Source: Acidobacteriota bacterium (GTDB lineage Bacteria; Acidobacteriota; Thermoanaerobaculia; UBA5066; Gp7-AA6). Taken from it: 64,000 nucleotides of DNA. This document shows positions 16,303 through 26,601 of this stretch, piece by piece (position 1 is the first letter of the stretch; every line of letters begins with the position of its first letter). The stretch lies in assembly GCA_027307335.1 (NCBI GenBank), contig DAHUXD010000052.1, positions 39,536 through 103,535 on the forward strand, given 5' to 3'. The notes under the pieces were generated by a model that made no database searches, was not told where the DNA came from, and was given only the letters and a program-made list of their open reading frames with translations. Position numbers and translations under genes: made by a program.

Positions 16303-17600
16303 CCAACGTCGGCGAGCCGTCGCCCCGCGATCGAGGCGTCGAGGATCTCGATCGGGTGATACGCGGGAAGGCGCGCGCCCCGCCGGCGCGCGTGCTTGCC
16401 GATCTGCAGCAGACAGCCCGGGTTCGCGGACGCAAGAACATCCGCTCCGGCCGCGAGGACGTTCTCGACCTTCCGCTCGCCGATCTCCTCGGCGCTCTCC
16501 GGCTCGACCAGGTTGTAGATGCCGGCCGAGCCGCAGCACTGCTCGCCGTCCGCGATCTCGACGAGCGTCACGCCCGGAATCGCGGAGAGCAGCAGCCGCG
16601 GCGGCTGACGGATGCCCTGGCCGTGCGCGAGATGACAGGCGTCGTGGTACGCCACGCGCGCCGGAATCGGGTGCCGCGCCGCGCGCGGCGGCAGGCCGGC
16701 CAGGAACTCCGTGACGTCCCGGACCCGCGCCCGGAACTCCGAGGCGCGGCGCCCCCAGACGGGGTCCTTCGCGAGCAGGCGCGCGTAGTCCTTCAAGTGC
16801 GAGCCGCAGCCGGCCGCGTTGATGAGGATCGCGTCGTAGCCGCCGCTCTCGAACTTCTCGATCAGCGCGCGCGCGAACGCGAGCGACTCCGTCTCGCGGC
16901 CGGCGTGAATCGACAGCGCGCCGCAGCAGCCCTGGTCCGGCGGCACGACGACCTCGCAGCCCTCCGCCGCGAGCACGCGCGCCGTGGCGGCGTTGATGCC
17001 CGGAAAGAAGACGCTCTGGACGCAACCGGTCACGAGCGCGACCCGGGCGCGGGGCGCGCCTCCGCCCGCGGGAGCCAGGCGCGCCGGGAGCCGCTCCGCC
17101 GGCGCGGCCGACGGCAGGAGCGACTCGAGCGCCCCGAGGCGCTTCGGCAGGAAACCGAGGGCGCCGCTCTTCTGCACGAGCCGCCGCAGCCCCGACTTCT
17201 CGTACAGGCCCGCGAACGCGGCGGCGGCGCGGAGCCGCGCCGGATACGGGAGCACCGCAAAGAGGGCCTCCCGGAAGAGCCGGTCGGCGGCGGAGCGCGG
17301 CCGCGCTTTCTCGCGGGCGGCGCGCGTCTCCTCGATCAGCACGTCGTAGCGGACGCCCGAAGGGCACGCGGTCACGCAGCCGAGACACCCGAGGCAGCGA
17401 TCGAAGTGCCGGGCCACCGTGTCGCTCCACTCGAGCTTCCCTTCGGCGAGACCGCGCATCAGGTCGATGCGGCCGCGGGGCGAGTCCATCTCCTCGGACC
17501 ACGAGTGCCACGTCGGGCACGCGGGCAGGCAGAAGCCGCAGTGCACGCAGTCGTCGAGCAGTGTGCGGCGCCGGGGCGACGGCGGGGCGACGGCGGCCAT
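16299..17600 (-). CDS. glcF: Glycolate oxidase iron-sulfur subunit
   Basis: The 433-residue protein is the electron-transfer subunit of glycolate dehydrogenase. Two [4Fe-4S] ferredoxin motifs lie in the first 100 residues: CVHCGFCLPACP and CLGCLGCVTACP. Two C-terminal cysteine-rich CCG domains follow, with DQGCCGALS, NAAGCGSHLKDY, YHDACHLAHGQ and EQCCGSAGIYN. This matches GlcF and the broader heterodisulfide-reductase-like family. The start abuts the glcE stop, and it is the last gene of the permease-malate synthase-glcDEF cluster, which supports glycolate as substrate over lactate. Confidence 0.92.
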   Translation of the reverse strand: MAAVAPPSPRRRTLLDDCVHCGFCLPACPTWHSWSEEMDSPRGRIDLMRGLAEGKLEWSDTVARHFDRCLGCLGCVTACPSGVRYDVLIEETRAAREKARPRSAADRLFREALFAVLPYPARLRAAAAFAGLYEKSGLRRLVQKSGALGFLPKRLGALESLLPSAAPAERLPARLAPAGGGAPRARVALVTGCVQSVFFPGINAATARVLAAEGCEVVVPPDQGCCGALSIHAGRETESLAFARALIEKFESGGYDAILINAAGCGSHLKDYARLLAKDPVWGRRASEFRARVRDVTEFLAGLPPRAARHPIPARVAYHDACHLAHGQGIRQPPRLLLSAIPGVTLVEIADGEQCCGSAGIYNLVEPESAEEIGERKVENVLAAGADVLASANPGCLLQIGKHARRRGARLPAYHPIEILDASIAGRRLADVG

Positions 17601-18848
17601 CTAGATGCCTGCCACGAACCGGCCGGGGGCGAGGCGGCGGCCGGGATCGAGGCGGAGCTTGACCGCGCGCATGAGCGACACCGCCGACGGAGCGTCGCCC
17701 CAGGGATCCACCGCCGTGCGCACGGCCTCGGGCGCCGCGAGCAGCACGAGCGAGCCGCCGCTTTCCGCGAGCGTCCGGCGCGCCGACGGGAGCGCCGCCG
17801 CCGCGGCCGCGACCGACGCGGCGTCCCGCGGCGAGCCGCCCGCGAAGCCGATGCCGAGCGTCGGATACCAGACGCACGCCGCGTCCCCGAGCGCGTCCGC
17901 CAGCGGCGCGAAGACGCCGCGCTCCACCGAATCGAGGGCGGACGGCAGCGCCGCGACCTTCACGCGCACCGTCCCGGCGCGCCGCGCTTCGTCGTGCCTC
18001 TCCCAGAGGGCGCGAGCGGCCGCTTCGTCGAGCGCCTCGATGCCGAGCGACGCCTCGCCGCAGAGCCGCGCGAGCCGGTCGCGCTGCGCGGCGACGCTCG
18101 GGCGGAAGCCCTCGAAGCGCACGGCGAGATCGAAGCGCCCCCCGCCGGTGCGGAACGCCACGACCGAGTCGGGCTCGAGCTGGGCGTCGCGGATCCGGCC
18201 GAGGAGCGCCCGCAGCATCCCCGGGGCGAGGCCCGCCACGGAGAGCGTCGCCGAGGCCTCCGGCAGGGGGTGCAGGCGGAACGTCGCGGTCGCGATGAGG
18301 CCGAGGGTTCCGAGCGACCCGGTCATCAGCCGCGGCATGTCGAAGCCCGCCACGTTCTTGACGACCTTGCCGCCGCCCCGCGCGAGGCGACCGTCCGCGC
18401 GCACGAGCGTCACGCCGATCAGGAGGTCGCGCGCGGTCCCGTAGCGCGCCCGCCGCGGTCCGAAGGCGTTCGCCGCGATCACGCCGCCGACCGTCGCCCG
18501 CTCCGGGAGCGGCGGGTCGAGCGCGAGCCGCTGGCCCCGGGCCGCGAGGACCTGCGCGAGGACCGCGAGCGGAACGCCCGCCTCGACGACCGCGATCTGA
18601 TCGGACGGCGCGTGCTCGGCGACGCGGTCGAGGCGGCGCGTCGAGAGGAGCACGTCGAGCGCTTCCGGCGCGCCGCCCACCTCGAGATCCGTCCCGCCGC
18701 CGGCGAAGAGGAGGCTCTTCCCATCGCGGGACGTCTCGGCGACGACCGCGGCGGCCTCCTCGATCGACGCGGGCTCCGCGACGGCGCCCGGCATCTTCCC
18801 GAGCACGGCGTCCTCGGCCCGAGGCGGGCGGTACGGGCCCGCGCTCAT
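17601..18848 (-). CDS. glcE: Glycolate oxidase FAD-binding subunit
   Basis: The 415-residue flavoprotein belongs to the FAD-linked oxidase (PCMH) family and is the second flavin subunit of glycolate dehydrogenase. Visible features are the N-terminal FAD-binding segment LLFAGGGTDLEVGG, then ERATVGGVIAANAFGPRRARYG and GGKVVKNVAGFDMPRLMTGS, all typical of GlcE. The ATG overlaps the glcD stop (ATGA). It forms a complex with GlcD and GlcF at the inner membrane. Confidence 0.92.
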   Translation of the reverse strand: MSAGPYRPPRAEDAVLGKMPGAVAEPASIEEAAAVVAETSRDGKSLLFAGGGTDLEVGGAPEALDVLLSTRRLDRVAEHAPSDQIAVVEAGVPLAVLAQVLAARGQRLALDPPLPERATVGGVIAANAFGPRRARYGTARDLLIGVTLVRADGRLARGGGKVVKNVAGFDMPRLMTGSLGTLGLIATATFRLHPLPEASATLSVAGLAPGMLRALLGRIRDAQLEPDSVVAFRTGGGRFDLAVRFEGFRPSVAAQRDRLARLCGEASLGIEALDEAAARALWERHDEARRAGTVRVKVAALPSALDSVERGVFAPLADALGDAACVWYPTLGIGFAGGSPRDAASVAAAAAALPSARRTLAESGGSLVLLAAPEAVRTAVDPWGDAPSAVSLMRAVKLRLDPGRRLAPGRFVAGI

Positions 18849-20305
18849 TCGCGCCAGATCCTCCCGGCCGCCTCCTCCGGATGGGGCCGGAACGGGCCGG
18901 GCTTGTCGCCGCAGAGGCGCGGCGTCGGGAAGACCTTGCCGGGGTTCAAGGCGAGCTCGGGATCGAAGGCGCACCGGACGAGCCCCATCGTGTCGAGGTC
19001 GTCCTCCGAGAACATCACGGCCATGTAGGGCGCCTTGTCCGAGCCGACGCCGTGCTCGCCCGTGATCGAGCCTCCGTACCGCACGCAGAGGCGCAGGATG
19101 TCGCCGCCGAGCTCCTCGGCCGCCTTCTCCTGGCCCGGCAGGGCCGCATCGTACAGGACGAGCGGGTGGAGGTTGCCGTCGCCGGCGTGGAACACGTTGG
19201 CGACGCGGAGGCCCGCCCGCGCGGCCATCTCCCCGATCTCGCGCAGCACGCGCGCGATCTCCGAGCGCGGGATCACGCCGTCCTGCACGAAGTAGTTGGG
19301 GCTGATGCGGCCGACCGCCGCGAACGCGCTCTTTCTCCCCTTCCACATGAGCTGGCGCTCGGCCTCGTCGCGCGGCCGCCGGATCTCGATCGCGCCCGCT
19401 TTCCGGGCGAGCTCGATCGCGTTCTCCGACGTGAGCTCGACCTCGGATGCGGGGCCGTCCGCGTCCATCAGCAGGGCCGCCCCGACGTCCGGCCAGTCGA
19501 GTCCGGTCGCGGCCTTGGCCGCGGCGATCGCCAGCCGGTCCATCATCTCGATCGCGGCGGGCACGATGCCCGACGCGATGATGGCCGACACGGCGGCGCC
19601 CGCCTCGTCGGTCGACGGGAACGTGGCGAAGAACGTCCGGGTCGCCTCGGGCTTGCGGAGGATCCGCAGCACGACCTCGGTCACGATGCCGAGGAGGCCC
19701 TCGCTGCCGACCACCACGCCGAGGAGATCGTAGCCGGGCGCGTCGAGCACGGGGCCGCCGAGGTCCACCACCGATCCGTCGGCGAGCACGACCCGCGCGC
19801 CGCGGACGTGATGGACGGTGAACCCGTACTTCAGGCAGTGCGCGCCGCCCGAGTTCTCCGCGACGTTGCCGCCGATCGTGCAGACGCTCTGGGAGGAAGG
19901 ATCGGGCGCGTAGTAGAAGCCCCGGGCCCCGATCGCCTTCGAGACGTCGAGGTTGATCACGCCGGGCTCGACGCGCATCCAGCCGTTCTCGAGGTCGATC
20001 TCGAGGATGCGCTTCATGCGCGACAGGGCCACGACGACGGCGCCCTCGACGGGCAGCGCTCCCCCGGAGAGGCCGGTCCCGGCGCCGCGCGGGACGATCG
20101 GCGCGCCGGCCGCGCGGGCGGCCTTGACGACCGCCGCGACCTCCTCGGTCGAGCCGGGCAGCACGACCAGCGCCGGACGGACGCGGTATCCGGTCAGCCC
20201 GTCGCACTCGTAGGTCGAGAGCTCGGCCGGGTCGGCGAGGACGTGCCGCTCGCCGACGATCTCCGCCATCCGGCCGGCGAGCCCTCCGACCGCGGCGATG
20301 CTCAT
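18845..20305 (-). CDS. glcD: Glycolate oxidase subunit GlcD (FAD-linked)
   Basis: This 486-residue protein is the catalytic flavin subunit that oxidises glycolate to glyoxylate. The FAD domain contains PIVPRGAGTGLSGGALP and CTIGGNVAENSGGAHCLKYG. The C-terminal cap has NVFHAGDGNLHPLVLYD and GSITGEHGVGSDKAPYM, whose histidines are conserved in the GlcD/D-lactate dehydrogenase family. D-lactate dehydrogenase would be an alternative on sequence alone, but the adjoining glcE, glcF and malate synthase favour glycolate. It begins 10 bp after malate synthase. Confidence 0.93.
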   Translation of the reverse strand: MSIAAVGGLAGRMAEIVGERHVLADPAELSTYECDGLTGYRVRPALVVLPGSTEEVAAVVKAARAAGAPIVPRGAGTGLSGGALPVEGAVVVALSRMKRILEIDLENGWMRVEPGVINLDVSKAIGARGFYYAPDPSSQSVCTIGGNVAENSGGAHCLKYGFTVHHVRGARVVLADGSVVDLGGPVLDAPGYDLLGVVVGSEGLLGIVTEVVLRILRKPEATRTFFATFPSTDEAGAAVSAIIASGIVPAAIEMMDRLAIAAAKAATGLDWPDVGAALLMDADGPASEVELTSENAIELARKAGAIEIRRPRDEAERQLMWKGRKSAFAAVGRISPNYFVQDGVIPRSEIARVLREIGEMAARAGLRVANVFHAGDGNLHPLVLYDAALPGQEKAAEELGGDILRLCVRYGGSITGEHGVGSDKAPYMAVMFSEDDLDTMGLVRCAFDPELALNPGKVFPTPRLCGDKPGPFRPHPEEAAGRIWRE

Positions 20306-20315
20306 GCTCTCTTTC

Positions 20316-21890
20316 CTACTCCAGGTGCGCGTAGGCGGGCAAGGTCAGGAACTCGGTGAACTCTTCCTTCTCGACGAGGCCGTCCAGGATCTCGACGGCC
20401 TCGCGGAGCCGGCCGGACGCGCCGCCGCCCAGTTTGCCCAGTTCCTCGGCCTCCACCGACCGATACAGCGCGCGGTCGATCGGCCGGCCGTCGTCGAGCT
20501 TCCCGCGGTTGTGGATCCACTGCCAGAGCTGGGACCGCGCGATCTCGGCGGTGGCGACGTCCTCCATCAGGTTGAAGATCGCCGCCGCGCCGTTGCCGAG
20601 GAGCCAGGAGTTCAGGTACTGGAGCGCGACGTTGACGTTGTTGCGGAAGCCCGCCTCGGTCACGGTGCCGCCGGGCACGCGCGTGTCGGCGAGCTGCGCG
20701 GCCGTCACCGAGACCTCCTCGCGCAGACGATCCTTCTGGTGGGGCCGGGGCGCGAGCGCCTTCTCGAACACCTCCATCGCGACCGGCACGAGGTCCGGGT
20801 GCGCCACCCACGTCCCGTCGAAGCCGTCCCGCGACTCGCGCAGCTTGTCGTCGCGGACCTTCGAAAGCGCCGCCTCGTTGATCGCCGGGTCCTTGCGGCT
20901 CGGGATGAACGGCGCCATGCCGCCCATCGCGTGGGCGCCCCGCCTGTGGCACGTCCGCACGAGCAGCTCGGTGTACGCGCGCATGAACGGCACGGTCATC
21001 GTCAGCTGCTGCCGGTCCGGCAGGACGAGGTCCCGCCGGCGGCGCAGCGTCTTGATCGTCGAGAAGAGGTAGTCCCACCGGCCCGCGTTCAGGCCGCTCG
21101 CGTGCTCGCGCAGCTCGTAGAGGAACTCCTCCATCTCGAACGCGGCCGGGAAGGTCTCGACGAGCATCGTCGCGCGGAACGTGCCGCGCGGGATCCCGAG
21201 GGCCTCCTGCGCGAACACAAAGACCTCGTTCCAGAGGCGCGCCTCGCGGTGACTCTCCATCTTCGGCAGGTAGAAGTACGGCGCGGTGCCGCGGTCGAGG
21301 CGCTCGCGCGCGTTGTGGAAGACGTACAACCCGAAGTCGAAGAGCGACGCGGACATCGGCTGACCGTCGACCGTGACGTGGCGCTCCGGCAGGTGCCAGC
21401 CGCGCGGACGGACGAGGAGCGTCGCGATCTCGGCGTTCAGCCGGTACTCCTTGCCCTCCGGACTCGTGAACGCCAGGCGCCGGCGCACGGCCTCGACGAG
21501 GTTCGCCTGCCCCTGCACGACGTTCGTCCACGTCGGCGACAGCGAGTCCTCGAAGTCGGCCATGAAGACGTTCGCGCCCGAGTTCAGCGCGTTGATCATC
21601 ATCTTGCGCTCGACGGGACCGGTGATCTCCACCCAGCGCTTCTGGAGGTCCGCCGGCGCCGGCGCGACCCTCCAGTCGCCCGAGCGGACGGACGCGGTCT
21701 CCGCGAGGAAGTCCGGCAGCGCGCCCGCGTCGAACTCCTCCTGCCGCGCGGCCCGCCGCTCGAGGAGGCTCCGCCGGGTCGGCTCGAACGCGCGGTGGAG
21801 GCGCTCGAGGAAGGCGCGGGCCTCCGCCGACAGGATGAACCCCGCGCCGGACGGCGGCGCGGCGGCGAGGCGGAGCCCCTCGGCGGTCAT
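20316..21890 (-). CDS. aceB: Malate synthase A
   Basis: The 524-residue enzyme condenses glyoxylate with acetyl-CoA to give malate. It contains the family segments [19 protein letters not shown] (acidic magnesium-binding region), a catalytic-barrel segment [32 protein letters not shown] and a C-terminal [17 protein letters not shown] block with a nearby catalytic-type Glu/Asp pair ([19 protein letters not shown]). The length matches malate synthase A, not the longer G form that usually accompanies glc genes. It sits between the permease and glcD, so it would consume the glyoxylate made by GlcDEF. No isocitrate lyase gene is nearby. Confidence 0.95.
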   Translation of the reverse strand: MTAEGLRLAAAPPSGAGFILSAEARAFLERLHRAFEPTRRSLLERRAARQEEFDAGALPDFLAETASVRSGDWRVAPAPADLQKRWVEITGPVERKMMINALNSGANVFMADFEDSLSPTWTNVVQGQANLVEAVRRRLAFTSPEGKEYRLNAEIATLLVRPRGWHLPERHVTVDGQPMSASLFDFGLYVFHNARERLDRGTAPYFYLPKMESHREARLWNEVFVFAQEALGIPRGTFRATMLVETFPAAFEMEEFLYELREHASGLNAGRWDYLFSTIKTLRRRRDLVLPDRQQLTMTVPFMRAYTELLVRTCHRRGAHAMGGMAPFIPSRKDPAINEAALSKVRDDKLRESRDGFDGTWVAHPDLVPVAMEVFEKALAPRPHQKDRLREEVSVTAAQLADTRVPGGTVTEAGFRNNVNVALQYLNSWLLGNGAAAIFNLMEDVATAEIARSQLWQWIHNRGKLDDGRPIDRALYRSVEAEELGKLGGGASGRLREAVEILDGLVEKEEFTEFLTLPAYAHLE

Positions 21891-21900
21891 GGCGATCTCC

Positions 21901-23691
21901 TCATTTGCCGGGCAGCGGCGGGATGGCGCCCGGGAACACGTAGGCCTGCAGGAGCGCGATCAACCCGATGATTCCGGCGCCCACGACCGAGTGCCACCAG
22001 ACCCGACGGAAGATCGGCCCGAGCGCGTGCCGCCGCTCCTTCGGCGACTCGTAGCACGCGGCGCAGGCGACCATGATGGACTGCGCGTCGATCATCTTGC
22101 CCATGACGCCGCCGGTCGAGTTCGTCGCGACGATGAGCACCTCGTTCAGCTTCAGCTGCTGGGCCGTGATGCGCTGCAGGCTGCCGAACAGGGCGTTCGA
22201 CGCCGTGTCGGATCCGGTCAGGAAGACGCCGAGCCAGCCGAGGTACGCCGCGAAGAACGGGTACGCCGCGCCGGCGCTCGTGAACGCGAGGCCGAGCACC
22301 GCGTCGGTGCCCGAATAGCGCGTGAGGTAGCCGAGCCCGAGCACCTGGCCGATCACCAGGACCGGGATCTTCATGCGCCGCGCCGTCCGCGAGATCGCCT
22401 CTCGCCACTGCTTCCCCGAGAGCCCCAGGAACACGCCCGTGAGGAGCGCGGCGACGAAGACTCCCGTGCCCGCGGCCGAGAGCCAGTTGATCGTGAACTT
22501 CGCCGCCTCCGGCTTCGCGTCCGGCTTGGCGACGGGCGGCGTCCGCTGGACCTTGTTGTGGAGGTCGGGCATCTCCCAGGCCGGCAGCGACAGCGTGCCG
22601 TTGAAGGGCGAGCCGAGGAGGGTCGTGTCGACCTTCACGTTCTGGAAGACGTTGTTCAGCGTGGTCTTGAACGCGGGCATGCCCCAGAGCGCGCAGCAGA
22701 GGATCAGGATCGCCCACGGCGTCCACGCGCCGGCGGTCTGACCCGTCGTGTACGGGTACTTCCAGTCCTCGCGCTTCAGGGGGACCGCGACGCCGGGTCC
22801 CGATCGCTCCGACCGGAGCTGGAACCGCGTCTTCGGGTGCCAGACGCGGAGGAAGAGCGCGGTGCAGACGACCGAGAACACGCCCGCCACGACGTCGGTC
22901 ACGAGGTGCAGCGCGGCCGTGCCGGAGGCGTACCACTGCATCAGTGCGAAGGACAGCCCCGATACGAGCATCCCGGGCCACACCTCCCAGATGTCCTTCC
23001 AGCGGCCGCCTTCCATGAAGACGAACGTCGCGACCAGCCAGAACGGCACGAGCACGGAGACCCACGGGAGCTGGTGGCCCGCCATCGCGGAGAGCGTCTT
23101 CTGGTCGAGGCCGCTGACCGCGGCCAGGGTGACGATCGGCGTGCCGATCGCTCCCCACGCCACGGGCGCCGTGTTCGCGAGGAGGTTCAGCACCGCCGAC
23201 TGGAACGGCGTGAAGCCGAGGCCGACCATGACCGCGCCCGCGATCGCCACCGGCGTGCCGAAGCCGCTCGTGCCCTCGATAATCGCGCCGAACGAGAAGG
23301 CGATCAGCAGCACCTGGAGGCGCCGGTCGAACGAGATATGGATGATCGACTCCTTCACGATCTCGAACTTCCCGGTGATGACCGTCATCGTGTAGAGAAA
23401 CATCGCGGCGAGGACGATCCAGATGATGCCGAGGAATCCGGAGAGGGACCCGTAGGCGAAAGCGGAGACCGCGGAGCCGACGGGCATGTGGAATGCGAGA
23501 CACGAGACGAGCAGCGCGGCGATGACCGCGTAGAAGGCCGCGTAGGGCGCGGCGATGCCGAGGTGTCGGACGCCCTCCTCGTCGCGGTGCGGATGCAGAG
23601 CGATGAAGTAGAGGAGCGTGAGGATGGGGATCGCCGCGACGAGGGTGGACAGGAAGACGTTGCCGAGCGGGTTGTAGTTCTGAAAATACAT
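21901..23691 (-). CDS. L-lactate permease family transporter, probable glycolate permease
   Basis: The 596-residue protein has about 13-14 membrane helices and the signature blocks of the LctP family. These include [39 protein letters not shown] and, near the end, [14 protein letters not shown] and [15 protein letters not shown]. LctP and GlcA proteins carry lactate and glycolate by proton symport and cannot be told apart reliably by sequence. The operon context (malate synthase and glcDEF) favours glycolate. A strong Shine-Dalgarno sequence (GGGAGG, 5 nt spacing) precedes the ATG. It is the first gene of the cluster. Confidence 0.9.
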   Translation of the reverse strand: MYFQNYNPLGNVFLSTLVAAIPILTLLYFIALHPHRDEEGVRHLGIAAPYAAFYAVIAALLVSCLAFHMPVGSAVSAFAYGSLSGFLGIIWIVLAAMFLYTMTVITGKFEIVKESIIHISFDRRLQVLLIAFSFGAIIEGTSGFGTPVAIAGAVMVGLGFTPFQSAVLNLLANTAPVAWGAIGTPIVTLAAVSGLDQKTLSAMAGHQLPWVSVLVPFWLVATFVFMEGGRWKDIWEVWPGMLVSGLSFALMQWYASGTAALHLVTDVVAGVFSVVCTALFLRVWHPKTRFQLRSERSGPGVAVPLKREDWKYPYTTGQTAGAWTPWAILILCCALWGMPAFKTTLNNVFQNVKVDTTLLGSPFNGTLSLPAWEMPDLHNKVQRTPPVAKPDAKPEAAKFTINWLSAAGTGVFVAALLTGVFLGLSGKQWREAISRTARRMKIPVLVIGQVLGLGYLTRYSGTDAVLGLAFTSAGAAYPFFAAYLGWLGVFLTGSDTASNALFGSLQRITAQQLKLNEVLIVATNSTGGVMGKMIDAQSIMVACAACYESPKERRHALGPIFRRVWWHSVVGAGIIGLIALLQAYVFPGAIPPLPGK

Positions 23692-23864
23692 TCGAACCTC
23701 CCTCTCCGTGATGCGGGTGGCGACGCGACCCGGAACGAGGGGACACCCTGGCTGACTGCCGGCGCGGCGAGTCTATCGCTCCTGCGGCACGACGAGGGAA
23801 CCGGGATCGGTCCACGCGCACCGCGCTCTCGAGCGGAACGCCTCCGGGGCGCGGCCCCGCCGAC

Positions 23865-24194
23865 CTAGCGCGGAATCGGCCGCAGGCCCATTCGCGCCCG
23901 GAGATCGCCGGTCGGTCGCGACTCCCTCCGCTCGCGCAGGGCCTTGACCAGCAGGATTTCGAGCGCGAGGCGCCAGCGCGCCTCGTCGGCCTCCGAGCAC
24001 TCGTAGCGGACGACGCGGCCTTCGAACCGGAAATCGGATGCCGCCGGACCGCCGTCGCCCGGACGCACGGCGATGCGTCGCACCTCCTCCGGCGTGAACT
24101 CCCGGTCGAAGATCACGGCGCAGGCGAGGCGGCCCCCTCCGAGACGGTCCACCCTCTCCCGCACCGACTGCGGCGGCCGTGTCGTTCTTTCCAT
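23865..24194 (-). CDS. Hypothetical protein (109 residues)
   Basis: I do not recognise this gene. The short protein is charged and probably cytosolic, with no membrane helix or signal. It has a central FTPEEVRRIAV segment and a C-terminal basic tail. A strong Shine-Dalgarno sequence (GGAGGAGG) lies directly before the ATG, which supports a real gene. It lies 64 bp downstream of the sensor kinase and 173 bp upstream of the permease, on the same strand; a role linked to either is unproven. The 173-bp gap downstream contains a TAGACT hexamer (23771-23776, minus) that could be a -10 box for the glycolate operon. Confidence 0.55.
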   Translation of the reverse strand: MERTTRPPQSVRERVDRLGGGRLACAVIFDREFTPEEVRRIAVRPGDGGPAASDFRFEGRVVRYECSEADEARWRLALEILLVKALRERRESRPTGDLRARMGLRPIPR

Positions 24195-24258
24195 CTCCTC
24201 CTCCAGGAACCCCGCCCACCCGAGACGAAACCGATGCCTTGAATCCCTCGCGCCCGAC

Positions 24259-26439
24259 TCACCGGTCCCGCGCGGTGATGACCGTCTGCTCGCCGGACAG
24301 CGATCCGCTCGACGCGTCCGAAGCGGAGGCGGACACCGAGAGAGACGTGCTCGACGGCGGCTTGACGCGGCTCTTGTAGTCGACCGACATGCGCTCGCTC
24401 CGCGACGCCGGCTCCGACGCGGCCGGGGCCGACGCCCGGAGGGCCTCTCCGCGCTCCGCCCACCAGGCGGCCGCCTCGCGCTGGCTCCAGAGCGGCCCCT
24501 TCCAGCCCTCCTCGATCTCCAGCAGCAGGGCTCCCGCGGTGGCCGGCCGCGCGGCCGGGTCCTTCGAGAGACAGCGTCGCAGGAGGTCCTCGAGGAACGC
24601 GTCCACCGGACGCTGCAGCCGCTGGGACAGGAGCGGCGCCTTCGTGTGGAGGTGATGCCCGATGATCTCGGCGCCGGTCTTCCCCAGGAAGACGTCCTCG
24701 CCGGTCAGCAGGTTGTAGGCGACGGCCCCGACGGCGTACACGTCCGTGCGCGCGTCGATCGTCTCCGGCGCCTTGATCGCCTCGGGGGCCATGAACTTCG
24801 GCGTCCCGACGACGACCTGGGTCCCGGTCAGCTGCGCGTCGTTCTTCGAGAGCACGTCCTTGACGAGACCGAAGTCGAGGACCTTGACGACGTCGAACGT
24901 CTCGCCCCGGCGGCAGAGCATCACGTTGGCGGGCTTGATGTCCCGATGGATCAGGCCGATGGCGTGCGCCTCCGCGAGCGACGCGCACATCTGCTTGAGC
25001 AGGTGCACGACGCGCGCCTCGGGCTGGGGGCCGTCCTTCGCGATGAGCCGATCGAGCGGAATGCCCGGCAGGTACTCCATCGCGTAGTAGAAGACGCCGT
25101 CCGGCGTCCGCCCGAAGTCGTAGATCGCGACGGTGTTGGGGTGGGTGAGCTGGCTCGTCAGCTGCACTTCCCGCTCGAACCGGGCGAGCGCGTCCGCGCC
25201 GTCGCTCGTCGAACGCAGGAGCTTGATGGCGGTGGGCCGGCGCAGGAGTGCGTGGCGGGCGCGGTAGACGGAACCCATGCCGCCTTCGCCGATCTTCTCC
25301 TCCAGCGTGTACTGCCCGAGCTGGTGCGTGCGGCGCACCTCCTTCTCGAGCCGGCGCACCTTGCCGGACGCGAGCACGATGCCGATCGCGCCGAGTCCGA
25401 GGCCGGCGATGAGGATCCAGAACGCGCGCCGGATCACCGAGAGGTCGGCATACGCCTCGCGCTGGCTGACCTCGGAGACGAGGCCGAAGCCGTAGTCCGG
25501 CAGCCAGGTCCACGCGCCGACCACGGGCACTCCGCGATAGCCGCGGTAGCCGTCCACGTTGCTGCCGGCGTGTCCGGCCGACGCGGACGCGGCGGCGAGG
25601 GTCAGCGGCAGCGCGCGCCGCAGCCCTCCCGCGGCGCCGCTCGAGGGCGACGCTCCCGGATCGCGGACCTCGAGGAACGCCGTCGTCTTCCCCTTCGCCT
25701 CCGGCGGCAGGAGCCCGAGCCTCGATACGTCGTCCGGAAAACGGCTCTCCGAGAGCATGAGACCCTGCGCGTCGACGGCGTACGTCTCTCCCGTCTGCCC
25801 CGAGCGCGCGACGTTCAAGATCCGCGCGATCTGCTCCGTCGGCACGCGCAGGAGGAGAGCGGCGACGCGGACGCCCCGGACGTCCCAGATGGCCGCGAGC
25901 ATGAAGGCCTCGGCCTGGACGCTGAAGGGCTGCCGCGTCGTCGGCGGCACGAAGGCGACGTTTCCCGCGAGCGCTCGGCCGACCGCCTCGACGAGCGTCC
26001 CGCCCGCCCGGTCCCCGACGTGGTCGTCCACGGCCCGCGCCAGGATCAGCCCTCCCGGGTCGACGATCGCCCATCCCCAGTCCTGTCCCTCCGCGACGAG
26101 CGGCGTGATGATGGCGCGCAGCCTCGCCTGCGCGAGCGCATCGAGCAGGGCCGCGGAGTCGCCGGGCTGCTGCCGCGAGACCTCCAGGAGCTGTCCCGTC
26201 ATCTCGGACACCCGGCGGTCCGACGCGATCACCTCGGCGAAGCGCCCCTGCTGGCGGATCCAGAACTGGAGCGCGGTCCGATCGGCGCGCAGCGCGGCTT
26301 CGATCGAGTCGGCCACCCGCGCGCGGATTCGCGCCTCGACGGCCGCGTGCGTCCACCACCCGACCAGGACGACGACGGGAATCGCCAGAAGCGGCCGCGA
26401 CCAGCCCGGGAGGCGAAGGCGCCGGCCGAAGACCTTCAT
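24259..26439 (-). CDS. Membrane Ser/Thr protein kinase with N-terminal extracytoplasmic sensor domain
   Basis: The 726-residue protein has a membrane helix at about residues 15-33, an extracytoplasmic region of about 290 residues, a second helix at about residues 335-357, and a cytosolic kinase domain (about 375-640). The outer region resembles a double-Cache sensor, with GWAIVDPGGLILAR and TYAVDAQGLMLSESRFP. Kinase motifs are complete: the GEGGMGSVYRA loop, the Lys in AIKLL, HRDIKPANV, DFGLVKD and APEAI. Most bacterial kinases of this class place the sensor at the C-terminus, so the order is reversed here. The C-terminal tail is serine-rich. A TAGAAT hexamer lies 10 nt before the ATG. Confidence 0.88.
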   Translation of the reverse strand: MKVFGRRLRLPGWSRPLLAIPVVVLVGWWTHAAVEARIRARVADSIEAALRADRTALQFWIRQQGRFAEVIASDRRVSEMTGQLLEVSRQQPGDSAALLDALAQARLRAIITPLVAEGQDWGWAIVDPGGLILARAVDDHVGDRAGGTLVEAVGRALAGNVAFVPPTTRQPFSVQAEAFMLAAIWDVRGVRVAALLLRVPTEQIARILNVARSGQTGETYAVDAQGLMLSESRFPDDVSRLGLLPPEAKGKTTAFLEVRDPGASPSSGAAGGLRRALPLTLAAASASAGHAGSNVDGYRGYRGVPVVGAWTWLPDYGFGLVSEVSQREAYADLSVIRRAFWILIAGLGLGAIGIVLASGKVRRLEKEVRRTHQLGQYTLEEKIGEGGMGSVYRARHALLRRPTAIKLLRSTSDGADALARFEREVQLTSQLTHPNTVAIYDFGRTPDGVFYYAMEYLPGIPLDRLIAKDGPQPEARVVHLLKQMCASLAEAHAIGLIHRDIKPANVMLCRRGETFDVVKVLDFGLVKDVLSKNDAQLTGTQVVVGTPKFMAPEAIKAPETIDARTDVYAVGAVAYNLLTGEDVFLGKTGAEIIGHHLHTKAPLLSQRLQRPVDAFLEDLLRRCLSKDPAARPATAGALLLEIEEGWKGPLWSQREAAAWWAERGEALRASAPAASEPASRSERMSVDYKSRVKPPSSTSLSVSASASDASSGSLSGEQTVITARDR

Positions 26440-26449
26440 GCAGGCGGGG

Positions 26450-26455
26450 ATTCTA
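26450..26455 (-). promoter_or_regulatory. -10-like hexamer (TAGAAT) of the sensor kinase gene
   Basis: TAGAAT lies 10 nt upstream of the kinase ATG with no Shine-Dalgarno sequence between. This predicts a leader of only about 3 nt. Confidence 0.45.
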
Positions 26456-26601
26456 CAGGCGTCCGCACGAAGGGCGACCGAGGGTGTGGCTCCGGAGCAT
26501 TTGCCCGGAAGGGCAACCCGCCGCAGTATGGTCGCCGCGACCCGGGGGATCCCGCCTGATCCCGGTTCGTCCCCCTCGACGCGTTGAAGGAGGAGGCCAG
26601 A

